A stretch of DNA of 64,000 nucleotides from Sandaracinobacter neustonicus. GTDB taxonomy: Bacteria; Pseudomonadota; Alphaproteobacteria; Sphingomonadales; Sphingomonadaceae. The notes beneath the pieces are model-generated. The model made no database searches, had not been told where the DNA came from, and saw only the letters and a program-made list of their open reading frames with translations. Of this stretch, positions 37,804 through 47,945 are shown in pieces. The stretch lies in NCBI RefSeq assembly GCF_006385875.1, contig NZ_VFSU01000034.1:186001-250000 (forward strand), written 5' to 3'. The translations under genes were made by a program, and so were the position numbers. Every line of letters begins with the position of its first letter. Position 1 is the first letter of the stretch.

Positions 37804-38946
37804 ATGGAAACGCTCGCCAGCCCCGGAATTCTCTACACCCTCGCGGTCTTCGCGCTTGTCATCGGCATCCTCGTGTTCGTGCACGAGTTCGGACATTATG
37901 CGGTCGCCCGCATGTTCGGGATCAAGGTGGAGGCCTTTGCGGTTGGCTTCGGCAAGGAGCTTGTCGGCTGGACAGACCGCAACGGCACCCGCTGGAAGCT
38001 GGGCTGGATTCCGATGGGCGGCTACGCCAAGTTCGCCGGAGACGCGAACGCGGCGAGCCAGCCGGATTTCTCTCTGGACGAGGCGCTGCCCGACGACGAG
38101 CGGGCCAATCTGTTCCACAACCGGCCACTGTGGCAGCGATCACTGGTGGTGCTGGCGGGGCCTGCCATCAACTTCCTGTTCGCGATTGCGATCTTCGCCG
38201 CCTTCTTCATGACCTATGGCCACCAGATCACCCCGCCGGTGGTGGGGGCCGTTGTGGCTGAAACGCCTGCTGCTGCTGCCGGGCTGAAACAGGGCGACCG
38301 GGTGATCAGCATCGACGGGCAGGGTGTCGACCGGTTCGAGGACATCAGCCGCATCGTCGCGATCAATCCGGGCACACCGATGGACATCCTTGTCGAGCGC
38401 GATGGGGCGGAAAAGCATCTGACGGCGAAGCCGCGCGTGATCACCGAGGTGGACCGCTTCGGCAATGAATATCAGCGTGGCCAGCTGGGCCTGCAATCCG
38501 GCCAGCTGGTCGTGGTGCGCCACGGCCCGGTGCAGGCCGTGCGCTGGGCCGTGATCGAGACATGGGCCACCGTGCGGATGATGTGGGATACCATCGTGCA
38601 GGTGGTGATGGGCCGCCGTTCACTGGACGATCTGGGCGGGCCGGTGAAGATCGCGCAATTTTCCGGCCAGAGCGCGGTTTTGGGTCTTCCGGCGCTGATC
38701 AGCTTCATTGCGCTGATCTCGATAAACCTCGGGTTCATGAACCTGCTGCCAATCCCGATGCTGGACGGCGGGCATCTGTTCCTCTACGCGATTGAGGGTG
38801 TCCGGCGTCGGCCGCTTCATCCCAAGGTACAGGAATGGGCGTTCATGTCGGGATTTGCGCTGCTGATGTCGCTGATGCTTGTGCTTACACTCAACGACCT
38901 TCGTGCGGTCGGCGTGTGGGACCGTATCACCGGCATTGTCGGCTGA
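37804..38946 (+). CDS. rseP: RIP metalloprotease (RseP/site-2 protease family)
   Basis: An intramembrane zinc protease that cuts anti-sigma factors and signal peptide remnants. The HExxH motif is H-E-F-G-H at 27-31 and the third ligand lies in L-D-G-G-H near 318. Four membrane helices and a PDZ domain (about 140-215, with A-A-A-G-L-K-Q-G-D-R) are visible. At 380 residues it is shorter than E. coli RseP (about 450), consistent with one PDZ domain as in other alphaproteobacteria. Confidence 0.95.
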   Translation: METLASPGILYTLAVFALVIGILVFVHEFGHYAVARMFGIKVEAFAVGFGKELVGWTDRNGTRWKLGWIPMGGYAKFAGDANAASQPDFSLDEALPDDERANLFHNRPLWQRSLVVLAGPAINFLFAIAIFAAFFMTYGHQITPPVVGAVVAETPAAAAGLKQGDRVISIDGQGVDRFEDISRIVAINPGTPMDILVERDGAEKHLTAKPRVITEVDRFGNEYQRGQLGLQSGQLVVVRHGPVQAVRWAVIETWATVRMMWDTIVQVVMGRRSLDDLGGPVKIAQFSGQSAVLGLPALISFIALISINLGFMNLLPIPMLDGGHLFLYAIEGVRRRPLHPKVQEWAFMSGFALLMSLMLVLTLNDLRAVGVWDRITGIVG

Positions 38947-38969
38947 TCAGGCAGGAAACCAGGGACCAG

Positions 38970-41561
38970 GTGACAATCAATCCGGTGGCAGCGGGCGTTG
39001 GCCTGGCCAAGTTAACCAATATCAGCCGTTCCGCGAGAGTGCCGTTCCTGCTGCTGGGAACGGCGCTTGCGATGCCGTCTGTGGCGCTTGCGCAGGCGGC
39101 ACCTGCGGCTTCGGCGGCAACTGACCCATCGGCAACTGCCCCTGCGGCGGCTGCGCCCGAAGTTCGGCGAATCCGTTCGGTGAATATCGTCGGCAACGAA
39201 CGTCTGGAGCCTGACACGGTGCGCTCTTACGTGGAGTTGCGCCCCGGCGAGACCTATGACCGGGTGCTGCTGGACCGGGCGCTGAAAGACCTGTTCGCCA
39301 CCGAATTGTTCGCCGACGTGCAGATTCGCGACGATGGCGACGGCAACCTCACCATCGACGTGCGCGAGAACCCCGTGATCAACCGGGTGATCATCGAGGG
39401 CGCGAAGCGGGTGAAGGAAGACAAGATTCGCGAGGAGATCAAGGTGGCCCCCCGCCAGATCTTCACGCGCAGCCGGGCGCGGGCCGATGTGGCGCGCATT
39501 CTGGAGCTGTACCGCCGGGGCGGCCGCTTCGCCGCCAAGGTGGAGCCGAAGATCGTCCAGCTGGAACAGAATCGGGTAGATCTGATCTTCGAGATTTCCG
39601 AAGGCGCGAAATCCAAGGTCCGGCAGATCAACATCATCGGCAACGAAAAATTCTCCGACAAGGAGCTTCGCGGCGAGATGGTGACGCAGCAGGCGCGGCC
39701 GCTGCGCCTGTTCACCTCCAACGACACCTATGATCCGGACCGGCTGGCCTATGACCAGCAGAAGCTCAGGCAATTCTACCTGACGCAGGGCTATGCGGAT
39801 TTCCGCGTGGTGTCGTCTGTGGCGGAACTGACACCCGACCGGCGCGACTTCATCGTGACCTATGTGGTTGAAGAAGGCGATCGCTACAAGTTCGGCAAGG
39901 TCGATCTGGAAAGCCAGATTCGCGACGTGAAGGCGGAGGATTTCAAGCGCCTGATCCCGATGAAGGAAGGCGACTGGTACAACGCGAAGATGGTGGAAGA
40001 CACCATCGACGGCCTGACCGAATCGGTTGGTCTGCTGGGCTACGCCTTCGCCGATGTCCGCCCGAACTTCGATCGGGACAAGGACAAGCGGGAGATGGGG
40101 ATCAGCTTCGTGATCAACGAAGCGCCCCGTGTCTATGTCGAGAGCGTGACGATCAACGGCAACACCCGGACGCGCGACGAAGTGATCCGCCGCGAGTTCC
40201 GTCTGGCCGAGGGCGATGCCTTCAACTCGGTGAAGGTGAAGCGCTCGCGCGACCGGATTCAGAGCCTGGGCTTCTTCCAGGAGAAGCTGGAAGTGAAGCA
40301 GGCGCCGGGCACCGCGCCCGACAAGGTGGCGCTGCAGGTGGACGTGGAAGAGCGGCCGACCGGGTCGCTGCAGCTGTCCGCCGGTTTCTCGTCCATCGAG
40401 CGGTTCATCTTCAGCTTCTCCATCGAGGAGCGGAACTTCCGCGGCCGGGCGCAGCAGCTGCGGCTGAGTTCCAGCATCTCCAGCTATTCGAAGTCCATTG
40501 AGCTGGGCTTTACCGAGCCTTATCTGTTCGATCGCAACCTGGCGCTGGGCTTTGACCTGTTCCGCCGCGATTACAACAGCTTCACTTATGATACCAACGG
40601 TGATCGTTCGACCACCTACGAACAGACGACCACCGGCTTCCAGATTCGCGCTGGCACGGCGATCACCGAATATTGGTCTGCGCAGATGCGCTATGGCCTT
40701 TCGCTGGACGAAGTCAGCCTGGATCAGAGCATCTATTACACCGATGGCGAATGCGACCCGCTGAAGGCCGGGCGTTACCTGTGTGAAGCCGTGGGGCGGA
40801 ATACCACTTCGTCCATCGGTTACAGCCTCGTGCTGGACACGCTGGACAACCGCATGCGCCCCTCTCGGGGGCAGCGCTTCATCCTGAGCCAGGATTTCGC
40901 CGGGCTGGGCGGTTCGGTGAACTATCTGCGCACGCGGGTGAACTATGATCAATATTGGCGCCTGCCCGCGAACTTCATCCTGAACATCGGTGGCGAAGCG
41001 GGCAACATCTTCGGCTGGGGCGGCAAGGACGTCCGGCTGGTGGATCGCTTCTACCTTGGCGAACCGCGCTTCCGGGGCTTTGGCATCCGCGGTGTCGGCC
41101 CGCGCATCCTGCGCAAGGGTTATGACAAGCAAACCGATACGGTGAATTCGGATCCGGATACCTGGTACAGCGATGCCATCGGCGGCCAGAGCTATTATCT
41201 GGGCCGGATCGAGGTGGAAGTGCCGCTGGGATCGGGCGGACGTGAACTTGGCCTGCGGCCGTCCATCTTCATGGACGTCGGTGCGCTGTGGGATGTGAAA
41301 TATCCCGAATTGTACAGCAAGGCCGACAATACGGTCACCTGCACAACGCCGACAGACGGCACCACCCCGATCTGCGTGACGTCGCCCGGCTTCATCGAAG
41401 AAGCCTATGGCAACAGCGCAAGTCCACGTGTCTCCATCGGTGTGGGCGTTTCTTGGAATTCGCCATTCGGTCCGTTCCGCTTCGATCTTGCGAAAGCGAT
41501 CAAGAAGGTCGAAGGCGACGAAACCCAGATCTTCCAGTTCAATGTAGGAACCCAATTCTGA
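38970..41561 (+). CDS. bamA: Outer-membrane protein assembly factor BamA
   Basis: BamA inserts beta-barrel proteins in the outer membrane. The GTG start gives V-T-I-N-P-V-A-A-G, a signal peptide ending near A-L-A-Q-A (residue 45), then an alanine- and proline-rich linker. Five POTRA domains follow (about 65-420, the first starting R-R-I-R-S-V-N-I-V-G-N), then a 16-strand barrel with the loop-6 R-G-F motif in P-R-F-R-G-F-G-I-R-G. The barrel ends in F-N-V-G-T-Q-F with a final phenylalanine. Length 863 is slightly long. Confidence 0.97.
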   Translation: MTINPVAAGVGLAKLTNISRSARVPFLLLGTALAMPSVALAQAAPAASAATDPSATAPAAAAPEVRRIRSVNIVGNERLEPDTVRSYVELRPGETYDRVLLDRALKDLFATELFADVQIRDDGDGNLTIDVRENPVINRVIIEGAKRVKEDKIREEIKVAPRQIFTRSRARADVARILELYRRGGRFAAKVEPKIVQLEQNRVDLIFEISEGAKSKVRQINIIGNEKFSDKELRGEMVTQQARPLRLFTSNDTYDPDRLAYDQQKLRQFYLTQGYADFRVVSSVAELTPDRRDFIVTYVVEEGDRYKFGKVDLESQIRDVKAEDFKRLIPMKEGDWYNAKMVEDTIDGLTESVGLLGYAFADVRPNFDRDKDKREMGISFVINEAPRVYVESVTINGNTRTRDEVIRREFRLAEGDAFNSVKVKRSRDRIQSLGFFQEKLEVKQAPGTAPDKVALQVDVEERPTGSLQLSAGFSSIERFIFSFSIEERNFRGRAQQLRLSSSISSYSKSIELGFTEPYLFDRNLALGFDLFRRDYNSFTYDTNGDRSTTYEQTTTGFQIRAGTAITEYWSAQMRYGLSLDEVSLDQSIYYTDGECDPLKAGRYLCEAVGRNTTSSIGYSLVLDTLDNRMRPSRGQRFILSQDFAGLGGSVNYLRTRVNYDQYWRLPANFILNIGGEAGNIFGWGGKDVRLVDRFYLGEPRFRGFGIRGVGPRILRKGYDKQTDTVNSDPDTWYSDAIGGQSYYLGRIEVEVPLGSGGRELGLRPSIFMDVGALWDVKYPELYSKADNTVTCTTPTDGTTPICVTSPGFIEEAYGNSASPRVSIGVGVSWNSPFGPFRFDLAKAIKKVEGDETQIFQFNVGTQF

Positions 41562-42142
41562 TGACGATGCTTTTCAAGACCGTGACTGCGGCGCTTCTGC
41601 TTGGCGCAGCCGCCGTGCCCGCCGTTGCCCAGCAACTGGCCCCGCCGGTGATCGTGATCGTGGACATGGACCGCGTGGTGAACGAAAGCGCCGCCGGCAA
41701 GCAGGCCGGAACCGACCTGCAGGCGAAGGCGCAGCAACTGGCCACCCGCCGCACCACGCTGGCCGGTCAGCTGCAAACCGAAGCGCAGGCGATCGGTCAG
41801 GGCCAGCAGGCCAAGACGCTGGTCGGCCCGGCGCTGGATCAGCGCGTGAAGGCCTTCCAGGACAAGGAAGCTGCCGCCAACGCCGAACTGCAGCGCGGGC
41901 AGGAAGATCTGGGCCGCTCACGGCAATATGTGATTCAGCAGATTTCCACGGCGGCTGACCCGATCATCACGCAGGTGATGCGTGAACGGGGTGCGTCCAT
42001 CGCGCTGCAAAAGGGGGCGACCCTGCAGCACACGGCTTCGCTGGAAGTGACGAACGACGTGATCGGCCGGCTGAACACCAGCCTGCCCAAGGTTTCGATC
42101 ACGCCGCCCGCCGCCCCGGCTGCCGCCGCGCCGCGCAACTGA
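41561..42142 (+). CDS. OmpH/Skp family periplasmic chaperone
   Basis: A 193-residue chaperone for outer-membrane proteins. The ATG overlaps the bamA stop (TGATG) and starts a signal peptide ending [12 protein letters not shown] begins the mature core; a long coiled coil (about 45-130) rich in Q and A fits the Skp tentacles. The C-terminal 20 residues are proline- and alanine-rich. It lies between bamA and fabZ; lpxD, normally next, is missing. Confidence 0.9.
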   Translation: MTMLFKTVTAALLLGAAAVPAVAQQLAPPVIVIVDMDRVVNESAAGKQAGTDLQAKAQQLATRRTTLAGQLQTEAQAIGQGQQAKTLVGPALDQRVKAFQDKEAAANAELQRGQEDLGRSRQYVIQQISTAADPIITQVMRERGASIALQKGATLQHTASLEVTNDVIGRLNTSLPKVSITPPAAPAAAAPRN

Positions 42143-42158
42143 TCCGGGGCCTGACGCC

Positions 42159-42599
42159 TTGGATATCACAGGGATTCTCGCCCGGCTTCCGCACCGCTTC
42201 CCCATGCTGTTGGTGGATCGCGTGGAGGAACTGGTGAAGGATGAAAAGATCGTCGCCGTGAAGGCGGTGACGATCAACGAACCCTTCTTTCAGGGGCATT
42301 TCCCCGCCCGGCCCATCATGCCGGGCGTGCTGATCGTGGAGGCGATGGCGCAGGCCGCCGGCGTTCTCGCGATCGAAAGCCTCGGGCTGCAAGGCTCGGG
42401 CAAACTCGTCTATTTCATGGCCATCGAAGATGCGAAGTTCCGCAAGCCGGTGGAACCCGGCTGCCTGCTGAAGCTGGAGGTGGAGTTCCTCCACCGCCGG
42501 GCGACGGTGTGCAAATTCGCGGGGCGCGCGCTGATCGACGGCACGCTGATGGCCGAAGCGCGCTTCACGGCGATGATCGCGGACGCGCCTGCCGCCTGA
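42159..42599 (+). CDS. fabZ: 3-hydroxyacyl-ACP dehydratase (FabZ)
   Basis: FabZ dehydrates 3-hydroxyacyl-ACP in fatty acid synthesis. The TTG start gives [15 protein letters not shown]; the hot-dog fold has G-H-F-P-x-x-P-I-M-P-G-V near 47 with the catalytic histidine, and the glutamate in V-E-A-M-A-Q. Length 146 is normal. No lpxA or lpxB follows; the strand is empty from here to the repeat region. Confidence 0.97.
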   Translation: MDITGILARLPHRFPMLLVDRVEELVKDEKIVAVKAVTINEPFFQGHFPARPIMPGVLIVEAMAQAAGVLAIESLGLQGSGKLVYFMAIEDAKFRKPVEPGCLLKLEVEFLHRRATVCKFAGRALIDGTLMAEARFTAMIADAPAA

Positions 42600-43180
42600 C
42601 GTTGCGGTTTCGGCGTTGAGCGTTGAGATGAGGGGGCTTTGCCCCCTCATACTCCCCCAACAGGGAAATGATTTCCCTGTACCCTCTGACTTTGCGTTGC
42701 GCCAAAACTCCGACGCCGTTTGAGTGATGAGATTCGATTGCCTGTGGCGCTACGGAAGCTCTCTCTCCCCGTTGGGGAGAGAGGGGGCGACGCTGGGTAT
42801 GACCCACAACATCTCCCCACCCACAACCGTCACCCCAAACTTGATCTGGGGTCCAGCTTTCCACCCGCAACGTTGGAGAAGAACAGCTGGCCCCCGGATC
42901 AAGTCGGGAGTGACGCGTGGGTGGGAGGAGATGGGTTATAACCTGCGGCGCTTCTGTTGCGCTCGTTGCGATGCCAATGGATCAGGCCAACCGGTGACAC
43001 CCCCTCTCCAACTCTCCCCCTTGCAGGGGGAGAGAGTCTTCGTAGCGCCGCAGGCAATCGAAGCTGATCACTCAAACGGCGTTTCAGTTGGGCCGCTTCG
43101 CCAATTTTGAGGGTGCAGGGAAATCATTTCCCTGCTGGGTGCAGGGCAAAGCCCTGCCCGCCGACGGCAAAAACCCCTAC
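42600..43180. repeat. Composite palindromic repeat, copy C (both ends present)
   Basis: The gap between the convergent fabZ and hydrolase genes holds a nearly complete copy. The end palindromes are at 42660-42680 (arms ACAGGGAAAT/ATTTCCCTGT) and 43115-43135. Hairpins lie at 42761-42783 (CTCTCTCCCC, loop GTT) and 43012-43034 (CTCTCCCCC, TTGCA). Imperfect 27-base inverted arms lie at 42828-42854 and 42889-42915. An outer hairpin (GAGGGGGC-TTT-GCCCCCTC) precedes the left palindrome. Spacing and order match copies A, D and E. The rest of the gap shows nothing else. Confidence 0.85.
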
Positions 43181-43232
43181 CAGCCGGGGAGGAAAAACCC
43201 CAACCTCCGGAGGGGCGCAACCCACCCCCCGC

Positions 43233-44558
43233 CTACCCCACGCCCCCGGTATCCGCCCCCAGCGCCTTGTTCAGCCGCTCTTCCTTTGGGCCGTTTTCGT
43301 TGCCCAGCGATTGCAGCATCAGCACCACGGCTTGTTGCCGGATCGGGTCCACGTGGCAGAGCGTGCTGGCTGCGCCGCCCCATCCCCATGTGCCGACGGG
43401 GTATTTGCCCGGTTCGCGGGCGGTGGTTTCGAACAGCATGGATCGGCCGCCTGCGCCGAAGCCTTGTGTGGTGTCGAAAAAGACGCCGGGCTCCATCAGG
43501 TTGGACATGGCGAGCCGGGCCACGCCGGGTGGCAGCAATTGTCGGCCGCCGAACTGGCCGAGGTTCAGCATCATCTGCATGAAGCGGGCGAAATCGCTGG
43601 CCGAGGAGATCAGCCCCGCGCCGCCGGAGAGCATCACCGGCTTCCGGTCCCAGTCGGTCTTGCCGGGGCCGTCGATCAGCGTGGGCTTGGGCAGCAGTTC
43701 CCATTTGGCGTTGCGCCATGTGTAGAGCCCGGCCAGCCGCTTTTGTTGCGCTGGCGTCACCCAGAAGCCGGTGTCGCGCATGCCCAGTGGCTCGAACAAT
43801 TGCTCGGCGAAGATGCCGTCCAGCGTCTTGCCGGTCAGCCGTTCCAGCAGACCGCCTGCGACGTCCAGCCCGATGGAATAGAAATAGTTGGTGCCCGGAT
43901 CGGAGAGCAGCGGGATGGTGGCGAGGCGCGCCATATATTCGGTGAGGGCGGGCACGGGCGCTTCCGTGGCAGAGGACAGCGCGCCGTTGGACATGGGCTG
44001 CAGGCCCTGCCGCCGATATTCCTTATCCAGCGGGGTCGCGCCGTTGAAGGCGTAGCTGAAACCGGCGGTGTGGGTGATGAGGTGGCGCACCCGCATCACC
44101 GTTTTCGCAGGGCGGCTGTCCAGCCCCTTGGCCGGGTCCAGCAGCACGCGCATCTCGCGGAATTCGGGCATGATATCGGCCACGGGGGTGTCGATGGAGA
44201 GTTTGCCTGCCGCTACCTGCTGCATCACGGCGATGCCGGTGACGAGCTTCGTCATGGAAAACACGCGCCACAGCGATTGCGCTGGCGAAACCGGCGCGCC
44301 GCCGTCGAACTCGGTGCGCCCGGCCGTCATCCAAACGGGCGCGAAGGCCCCCGGCTTGATCACACCCACCACCGCGCCGGGCACAAGGCCCTCGGCGACA
44401 TAGGCGTTGATCAGCGCCTGCAGCGCCGGATAGGGCGCGGCGCGCCCTGCCACTGGCCCGGCGGCTGCCGCCACGGCGGCCGCGCCGAATCCTGCCAGCA
44501 ACCGACGCCTGTCCAGCGTCAGCCCGGCTCCCGCCCCTGCGGCTCCCCCGTTCCCCAT
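43233..44558 (-). CDS. Tat-exported serine hydrolase, beta-lactamase family (class C fold)
   Basis: A 441-residue hydrolase with a twin-arginine signal (D-R-R-R-L-L-A-G-F-G) and an alanine-rich hydrophobic run to about residue 38. The S-x-x-K motif is S-M-T-K near 103, the tyrosine motif is Y-S-I in N-Y-F-Y-S-I-G near 218, and W-G-W-G-G near 398 replaces K-T-G. This fits the EstB-like esterase/beta-lactamase group, so ester hydrolysis is as likely as antibiotic breakdown. Its first 40 bases overlap the end of the patatin gene; the start is uncertain. Confidence 0.85.
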   Translation of the reverse strand: MGNGGAAGAGAGLTLDRRRLLAGFGAAAVAAAAGPVAGRAAPYPALQALINAYVAEGLVPGAVVGVIKPGAFAPVWMTAGRTEFDGGAPVSPAQSLWRVFSMTKLVTGIAVMQQVAAGKLSIDTPVADIMPEFREMRVLLDPAKGLDSRPAKTVMRVRHLITHTAGFSYAFNGATPLDKEYRRQGLQPMSNGALSSATEAPVPALTEYMARLATIPLLSDPGTNYFYSIGLDVAGGLLERLTGKTLDGIFAEQLFEPLGMRDTGFWVTPAQQKRLAGLYTWRNAKWELLPKPTLIDGPGKTDWDRKPVMLSGGAGLISSASDFARFMQMMLNLGQFGGRQLLPPGVARLAMSNLMEPGVFFDTTQGFGAGGRSMLFETTAREPGKYPVGTWGWGGAASTLCHVDPIRQQAVVLMLQSLGNENGPKEERLNKALGADTGGVG

Positions 44559-46930
44559 CGCTCCAGCTTCTCCTCCAGCTCCTCGAACAGCGGTTGCACC
44601 GTCTTCAACCGGGGCTTTTCCGCCTTCAGGATCGCCTCGAACAGCAAGCGCTTCCAGCGCATCCCGTCAAGTGATGCTTCCGGGACAGCGCTGGACACGA
44701 TATCCACCAGCCGCTCCGCCGCGTGCAGGCGGCCCCACAGATAGTCATTTTCCCGGTAGGCCCGGCTGAAAAAGGCGGCGAAGGCGTTCAGCTGCCAGCC
44801 CTTCAGGCAGGCGCGCGCGCCGCCGCTGCGCAGCGATGTGGCGTCGTCGGGGGAGATGCGGTCCACCTTCAGCTCCTCGAAGCTGTCGGCGGTTTCCTCC
44901 TGCGCCAGCGGCAGGATGGCAATGTCGTAGAAGGGGAAGCCCAGCCATGCGCGCACCAGCCTGCGGCGGCTTTCGCGGTCGAAGCCGGGATCGGTGACTG
45001 CGCTGACGAGCACCCGGTCTGCGTCTGCATCCAGCGTGCGCAGGTCCAGCATGGCGGCCAGCGTGTCGATGGCCTGTTCGGCGGCGTGTTCGCGCGCAGC
45101 GCTGCTGCTGGCCTCCGTCACTGCACGAGCGGCTGCCGCCAGCGCGGGCAGATCATCCGCATCCACGGTGGCCCGCCGCGCCACGAAGGGGGCCGTCACC
45201 ACATAGAGCGCCGCCTTCAGCGCTTCAGCGCTGGCGCGTTCGGCCGGGTCGCCGCTGGCGGCGATCTCGTCTGACAGGCGACGGACGAAGAAGCGCAGCC
45301 GCCGCACCCGGAAGCCGACATCCAGCTGCCGCAGCAGCTGCACATAGCCGCTGCTATCCGCGCCGCGGCGGATGGCGTCGTCATGATCGAACGCGCCGCG
45401 CGCGGCAGCCGCCGCTTCCAGTGCGGCGCGCAGCCGGGCGGCGTCTGCCGGGCCGAGTTCGGCGGCGTGGGCCAAAAGACTCGCGGCTTCGTCCAGCACG
45501 GTGCGCACCTTCAGCTGCGCATAGGCGGCAAAGGCAAAGCCCGCTTCCCGCGCGGCCAGCGAGTTGATGCGCGACCGCGCGCGGGCCAGCCGCGCCGGGC
45601 TGATCTTCATCAGGAAGAAGCGCGGCCCCACCGCGCGGGCGATGGCCTCGTTCACCGCCGGGGTCATCGCGTCTGTCACGGCCTTCAGGCGGCGGATGCG
45701 CGCGGACACGGCGCTGATCTGTTCAAGGCTGTCGCGGATGGGCTGTTCGCGCGGGATGTCGGCCAGCGCGCGCAATATGGTGGTGAAAAAGCCCGGATCG
45801 CGCCGCGCCAGCGCGTCGGTCGCGCCGCCCAGCCCCGGCTTTGGATCGATATAGACGAAGCGCCGGTCCACCTCGCGGTGGGCGGGACGCATGCGCAGCG
45901 CGGCGATGGCCGGGCCGAAGGGGGCGTTGTTCAGCACGCTGCCGTCGATCAGCGCGATCTCCTCCACCGGCCGGTCGCTCCACAGCTGGCTTTCCAGAAA
46001 GCTCGCCCGTTCCGGCCAGTCCTCGCCGCGTGCGGCCATGCGCCGGTCCACCTCGGCCACCTTTGCGGGGGGGAAGGCACCGGGGAAGCTGGACGTCGCG
46101 CGCGCCGCCAGCAGCAGCTCCGCCCGTGGCGCGACGGGGCCGCGCGGGGCCAGCTGCACCTCCCGCGTGGCACCGTGGCGGCGGGTGACGGCGGGCGAGG
46201 AGAAGCTGAACAGCCGCCGATGCTCCTGCTCGGTCACGGTGTGCGGCGAATGGATGGCGAGTTCCGCCTGCACGCCCCAATAATCCGTGACCGTGACATA
46301 GAGATCCAGCGGCAGCGTGGGCGGCACCAGCGGGCGGGTGGCGGGCCCGGCGGCCATTTTGTCCATCGCCCGGTCCAGCATCTCCGTCATCACGTCGCCG
46401 GAAAAGGGCGGCTTGAACCAGCGGCTGCGCACGAAGCGGGCCAGTTTCAGCGCCACTTCGGCGCGCACTTCGGGCACGTCCACCGAGGCGAGGCTGGCGG
46501 ACATGCGCCCGGCATACCAGGCGACGGGTTCCTTGTAGAAGGCGGCCATGCGTTCGCGCACACCGCTGCCCCAGCGCGCCTCCGGGTCCAGCAACCGGTC
46601 CACATCGGCTTCGTCCAGCCACATGTCGGTCAAGGGCTCCAGCGTGTGCCCCAGCGCCAGCGCGTTCGCCAGCATCACCGCGTTGATCCCGCCTGCGGAC
46701 GCGCCGGTGAGAATATCGACGATCACCGCCAGATCGGCGTGCGGCTTCAGTTCATCCAGCAGCGCCTGCCAGACCGGCTCGCTGTCTCCGGCCATGGCCT
46801 CACCCTGCTTGCGCGCTTCGCTGGCGCGCAGCAGCTTCCACAATTCCTTGGTGACGCCGTGCATATAGACGGCAAGGCTCACCCCGCCGTAACAGACGAT
46901 CGCGAGGCGCAGTTCCTTCTCGCGGATCAT
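44519..46930 (-). CDS. Patatin-like protein, long form
   Basis: An 803-residue protein with an N-terminal patatin domain. The nucleophile motif is G-A-S-A-G at 76-80 (Ser78), and the catalytic aspartate lies in L-I-D-G-S-V-L-N-N near 330. The usual G-G-G-x-R oxyanion loop reads Y-G-G-V-S-L-A-V-Y-M-H-G. After the domain comes about 400 residues of helix-rich sequence without a domain I recognise. The length and start (E-K-E-L-R-L-A-I-V-C-Y-G-G-V-S) fit the TIGR03607-type proteins, whose role is unknown; lipid hydrolysis is expected. Confidence 0.85.
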   Translation of the reverse strand: MIREKELRLAIVCYGGVSLAVYMHGVTKELWKLLRASEARKQGEAMAGDSEPVWQALLDELKPHADLAVIVDILTGASAGGINAVMLANALALGHTLEPLTDMWLDEADVDRLLDPEARWGSGVRERMAAFYKEPVAWYAGRMSASLASVDVPEVRAEVALKLARFVRSRWFKPPFSGDVMTEMLDRAMDKMAAGPATRPLVPPTLPLDLYVTVTDYWGVQAELAIHSPHTVTEQEHRRLFSFSSPAVTRRHGATREVQLAPRGPVAPRAELLLAARATSSFPGAFPPAKVAEVDRRMAARGEDWPERASFLESQLWSDRPVEEIALIDGSVLNNAPFGPAIAALRMRPAHREVDRRFVYIDPKPGLGGATDALARRDPGFFTTILRALADIPREQPIRDSLEQISAVSARIRRLKAVTDAMTPAVNEAIARAVGPRFFLMKISPARLARARSRINSLAAREAGFAFAAYAQLKVRTVLDEAASLLAHAAELGPADAARLRAALEAAAAARGAFDHDDAIRRGADSSGYVQLLRQLDVGFRVRRLRFFVRRLSDEIAASGDPAERASAEALKAALYVVTAPFVARRATVDADDLPALAAAARAVTEASSSAAREHAAEQAIDTLAAMLDLRTLDADADRVLVSAVTDPGFDRESRRRLVRAWLGFPFYDIAILPLAQEETADSFEELKVDRISPDDATSLRSGGARACLKGWQLNAFAAFFSRAYRENDYLWGRLHAAERLVDIVSSAVPEASLDGMRWKRLLFEAILKAEKPRLKTVQPLFEELEEKLERWGTGEPQGREPG

Positions 46931-46943
46931 GGGCGCGCCGTCG

Positions 46944-47945
46944 TCAGAAGTCGGCCAGAACCTGATCGGGCGGCCGGTGCCCGTCTGCGAAGACGCGGAT
47001 GTTGGTGATCACTTTCTCGCCCATCGCCTGCCGCCCTTCGAAGGTGGCCGAACCCAGATGCGGCAGCAGCACCACATTGGGCAGCCCCGCCAGTGCCGGG
47101 TGGAGGGCTGGCTCCTCCTCGTAAACGTCCAGCCCCGCGCCTGCGATCCGCCCGGCCGCCAGCGCTTCGGCCAGCGCCGCTTCATCCACCAGCGCCCCGC
47201 GCGCGGCGTTGATCAGATAGGCGTGCGGCTGCATCAGCTTCAGCCGCGCCGCGTTCATCAGGTGCCGGGTTTCGGCGGTTTCCGGGCAGTTCAGGCTGAC
47301 GATATCCACCCGCTCCAGCATGGCTTCCACGCTGGGCCACCATGTCGCTTCCAGCGCCGTTTCCACCACCTTGGGCAGCCGGTGCCGGTTGTGATAATGG
47401 ATGGAGAGGCCAAAGGCCCGCGCCCGCGCCGCGACCGCCTGCCCGATCCGCCCCATCCCCACGATGCCCAGCCGCTTGCCGGTGATGCGGTGGCCCAGCA
47501 GACCGGTGGGCGTCCAGCCGGTCCATTGCCCGGCGCGCAGCAGCTTTTCCCCTTCGGACAAGCGGCGCGGCACAGAGAGAATCAGCGACATCACCAGATC
47601 GGCGGTGTCGTCCGTGAGCACGCCGGGCGTGTTCGTCACGGCGATTCCCTTCGCCCGCGCGGCGGAGAGGTCGATATGATCCACCCCGGTTCCGAAATTG
47701 GCGATCAGCTTCAGCCCCTCGCCCGCGCCTTCGATCAGGGTGGAGTCGATCTCGTCCGTCACCGTGGGCACGAACACGTCGGTGTCGGCCATCAGAGCGG
47801 CCAGTTGCTCGCGGCTCAGCGCGGTGTCGGCGAAATTCAGCTCCACGTCGAACAGTTCGGCCATCCGCGTTTCAACAGCCTGCGGCAGCCGCCGCGACAC
47901 CGTGACCCGAAGCCTGCGATCATATTTCTGGAAGCGGGATGTCAT
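46944..47945 (-). CDS. D-2-hydroxyacid dehydrogenase (glyoxylate/hydroxypyruvate reductase type)
   Basis: A 333-residue NAD(P)-dependent dehydrogenase. The start M-T-S-R-F-Q-K was chosen since homologues begin near it. The Rossmann loop is G-M-G-R-I-G-Q near 155; catalytic residues are the arginine in N-A-A-R-G-A-L-V-D near 240, the glutamate in D-V-Y-E-E-E-P near 272 and the histidine in L-P-H-L-G-S-A near 290. It lies 13 bases ahead of the patatin gene and is probably co-transcribed. Glyoxylate or hydroxypyruvate is the likely substrate. Confidence 0.88.
   Translation of the reverse strand: MTSRFQKYDRRLRVTVSRRLPQAVETRMAELFDVELNFADTALSREQLAALMADTDVFVPTVTDEIDSTLIEGAGEGLKLIANFGTGVDHIDLSAARAKGIAVTNTPGVLTDDTADLVMSLILSVPRRLSEGEKLLRAGQWTGWTPTGLLGHRITGKRLGIVGMGRIGQAVAARARAFGLSIHYHNRHRLPKVVETALEATWWPSVEAMLERVDIVSLNCPETAETRHLMNAARLKLMQPHAYLINAARGALVDEAALAEALAAGRIAGAGLDVYEEEPALHPALAGLPNVVLLPHLGSATFEGRQAMGEKVITNIRVFADGHRPPDQVLADF

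Noticed and set aside
39012-41555. An 847-codon open frame on the minus strand
   Set aside because: It is antisense to bamA and has no start site, family likeness or independent codon support.
42600-43232. CRISPR array
   Set aside because: The repeats are few, palindromic and unequally spaced with no regular spacers or cas genes.
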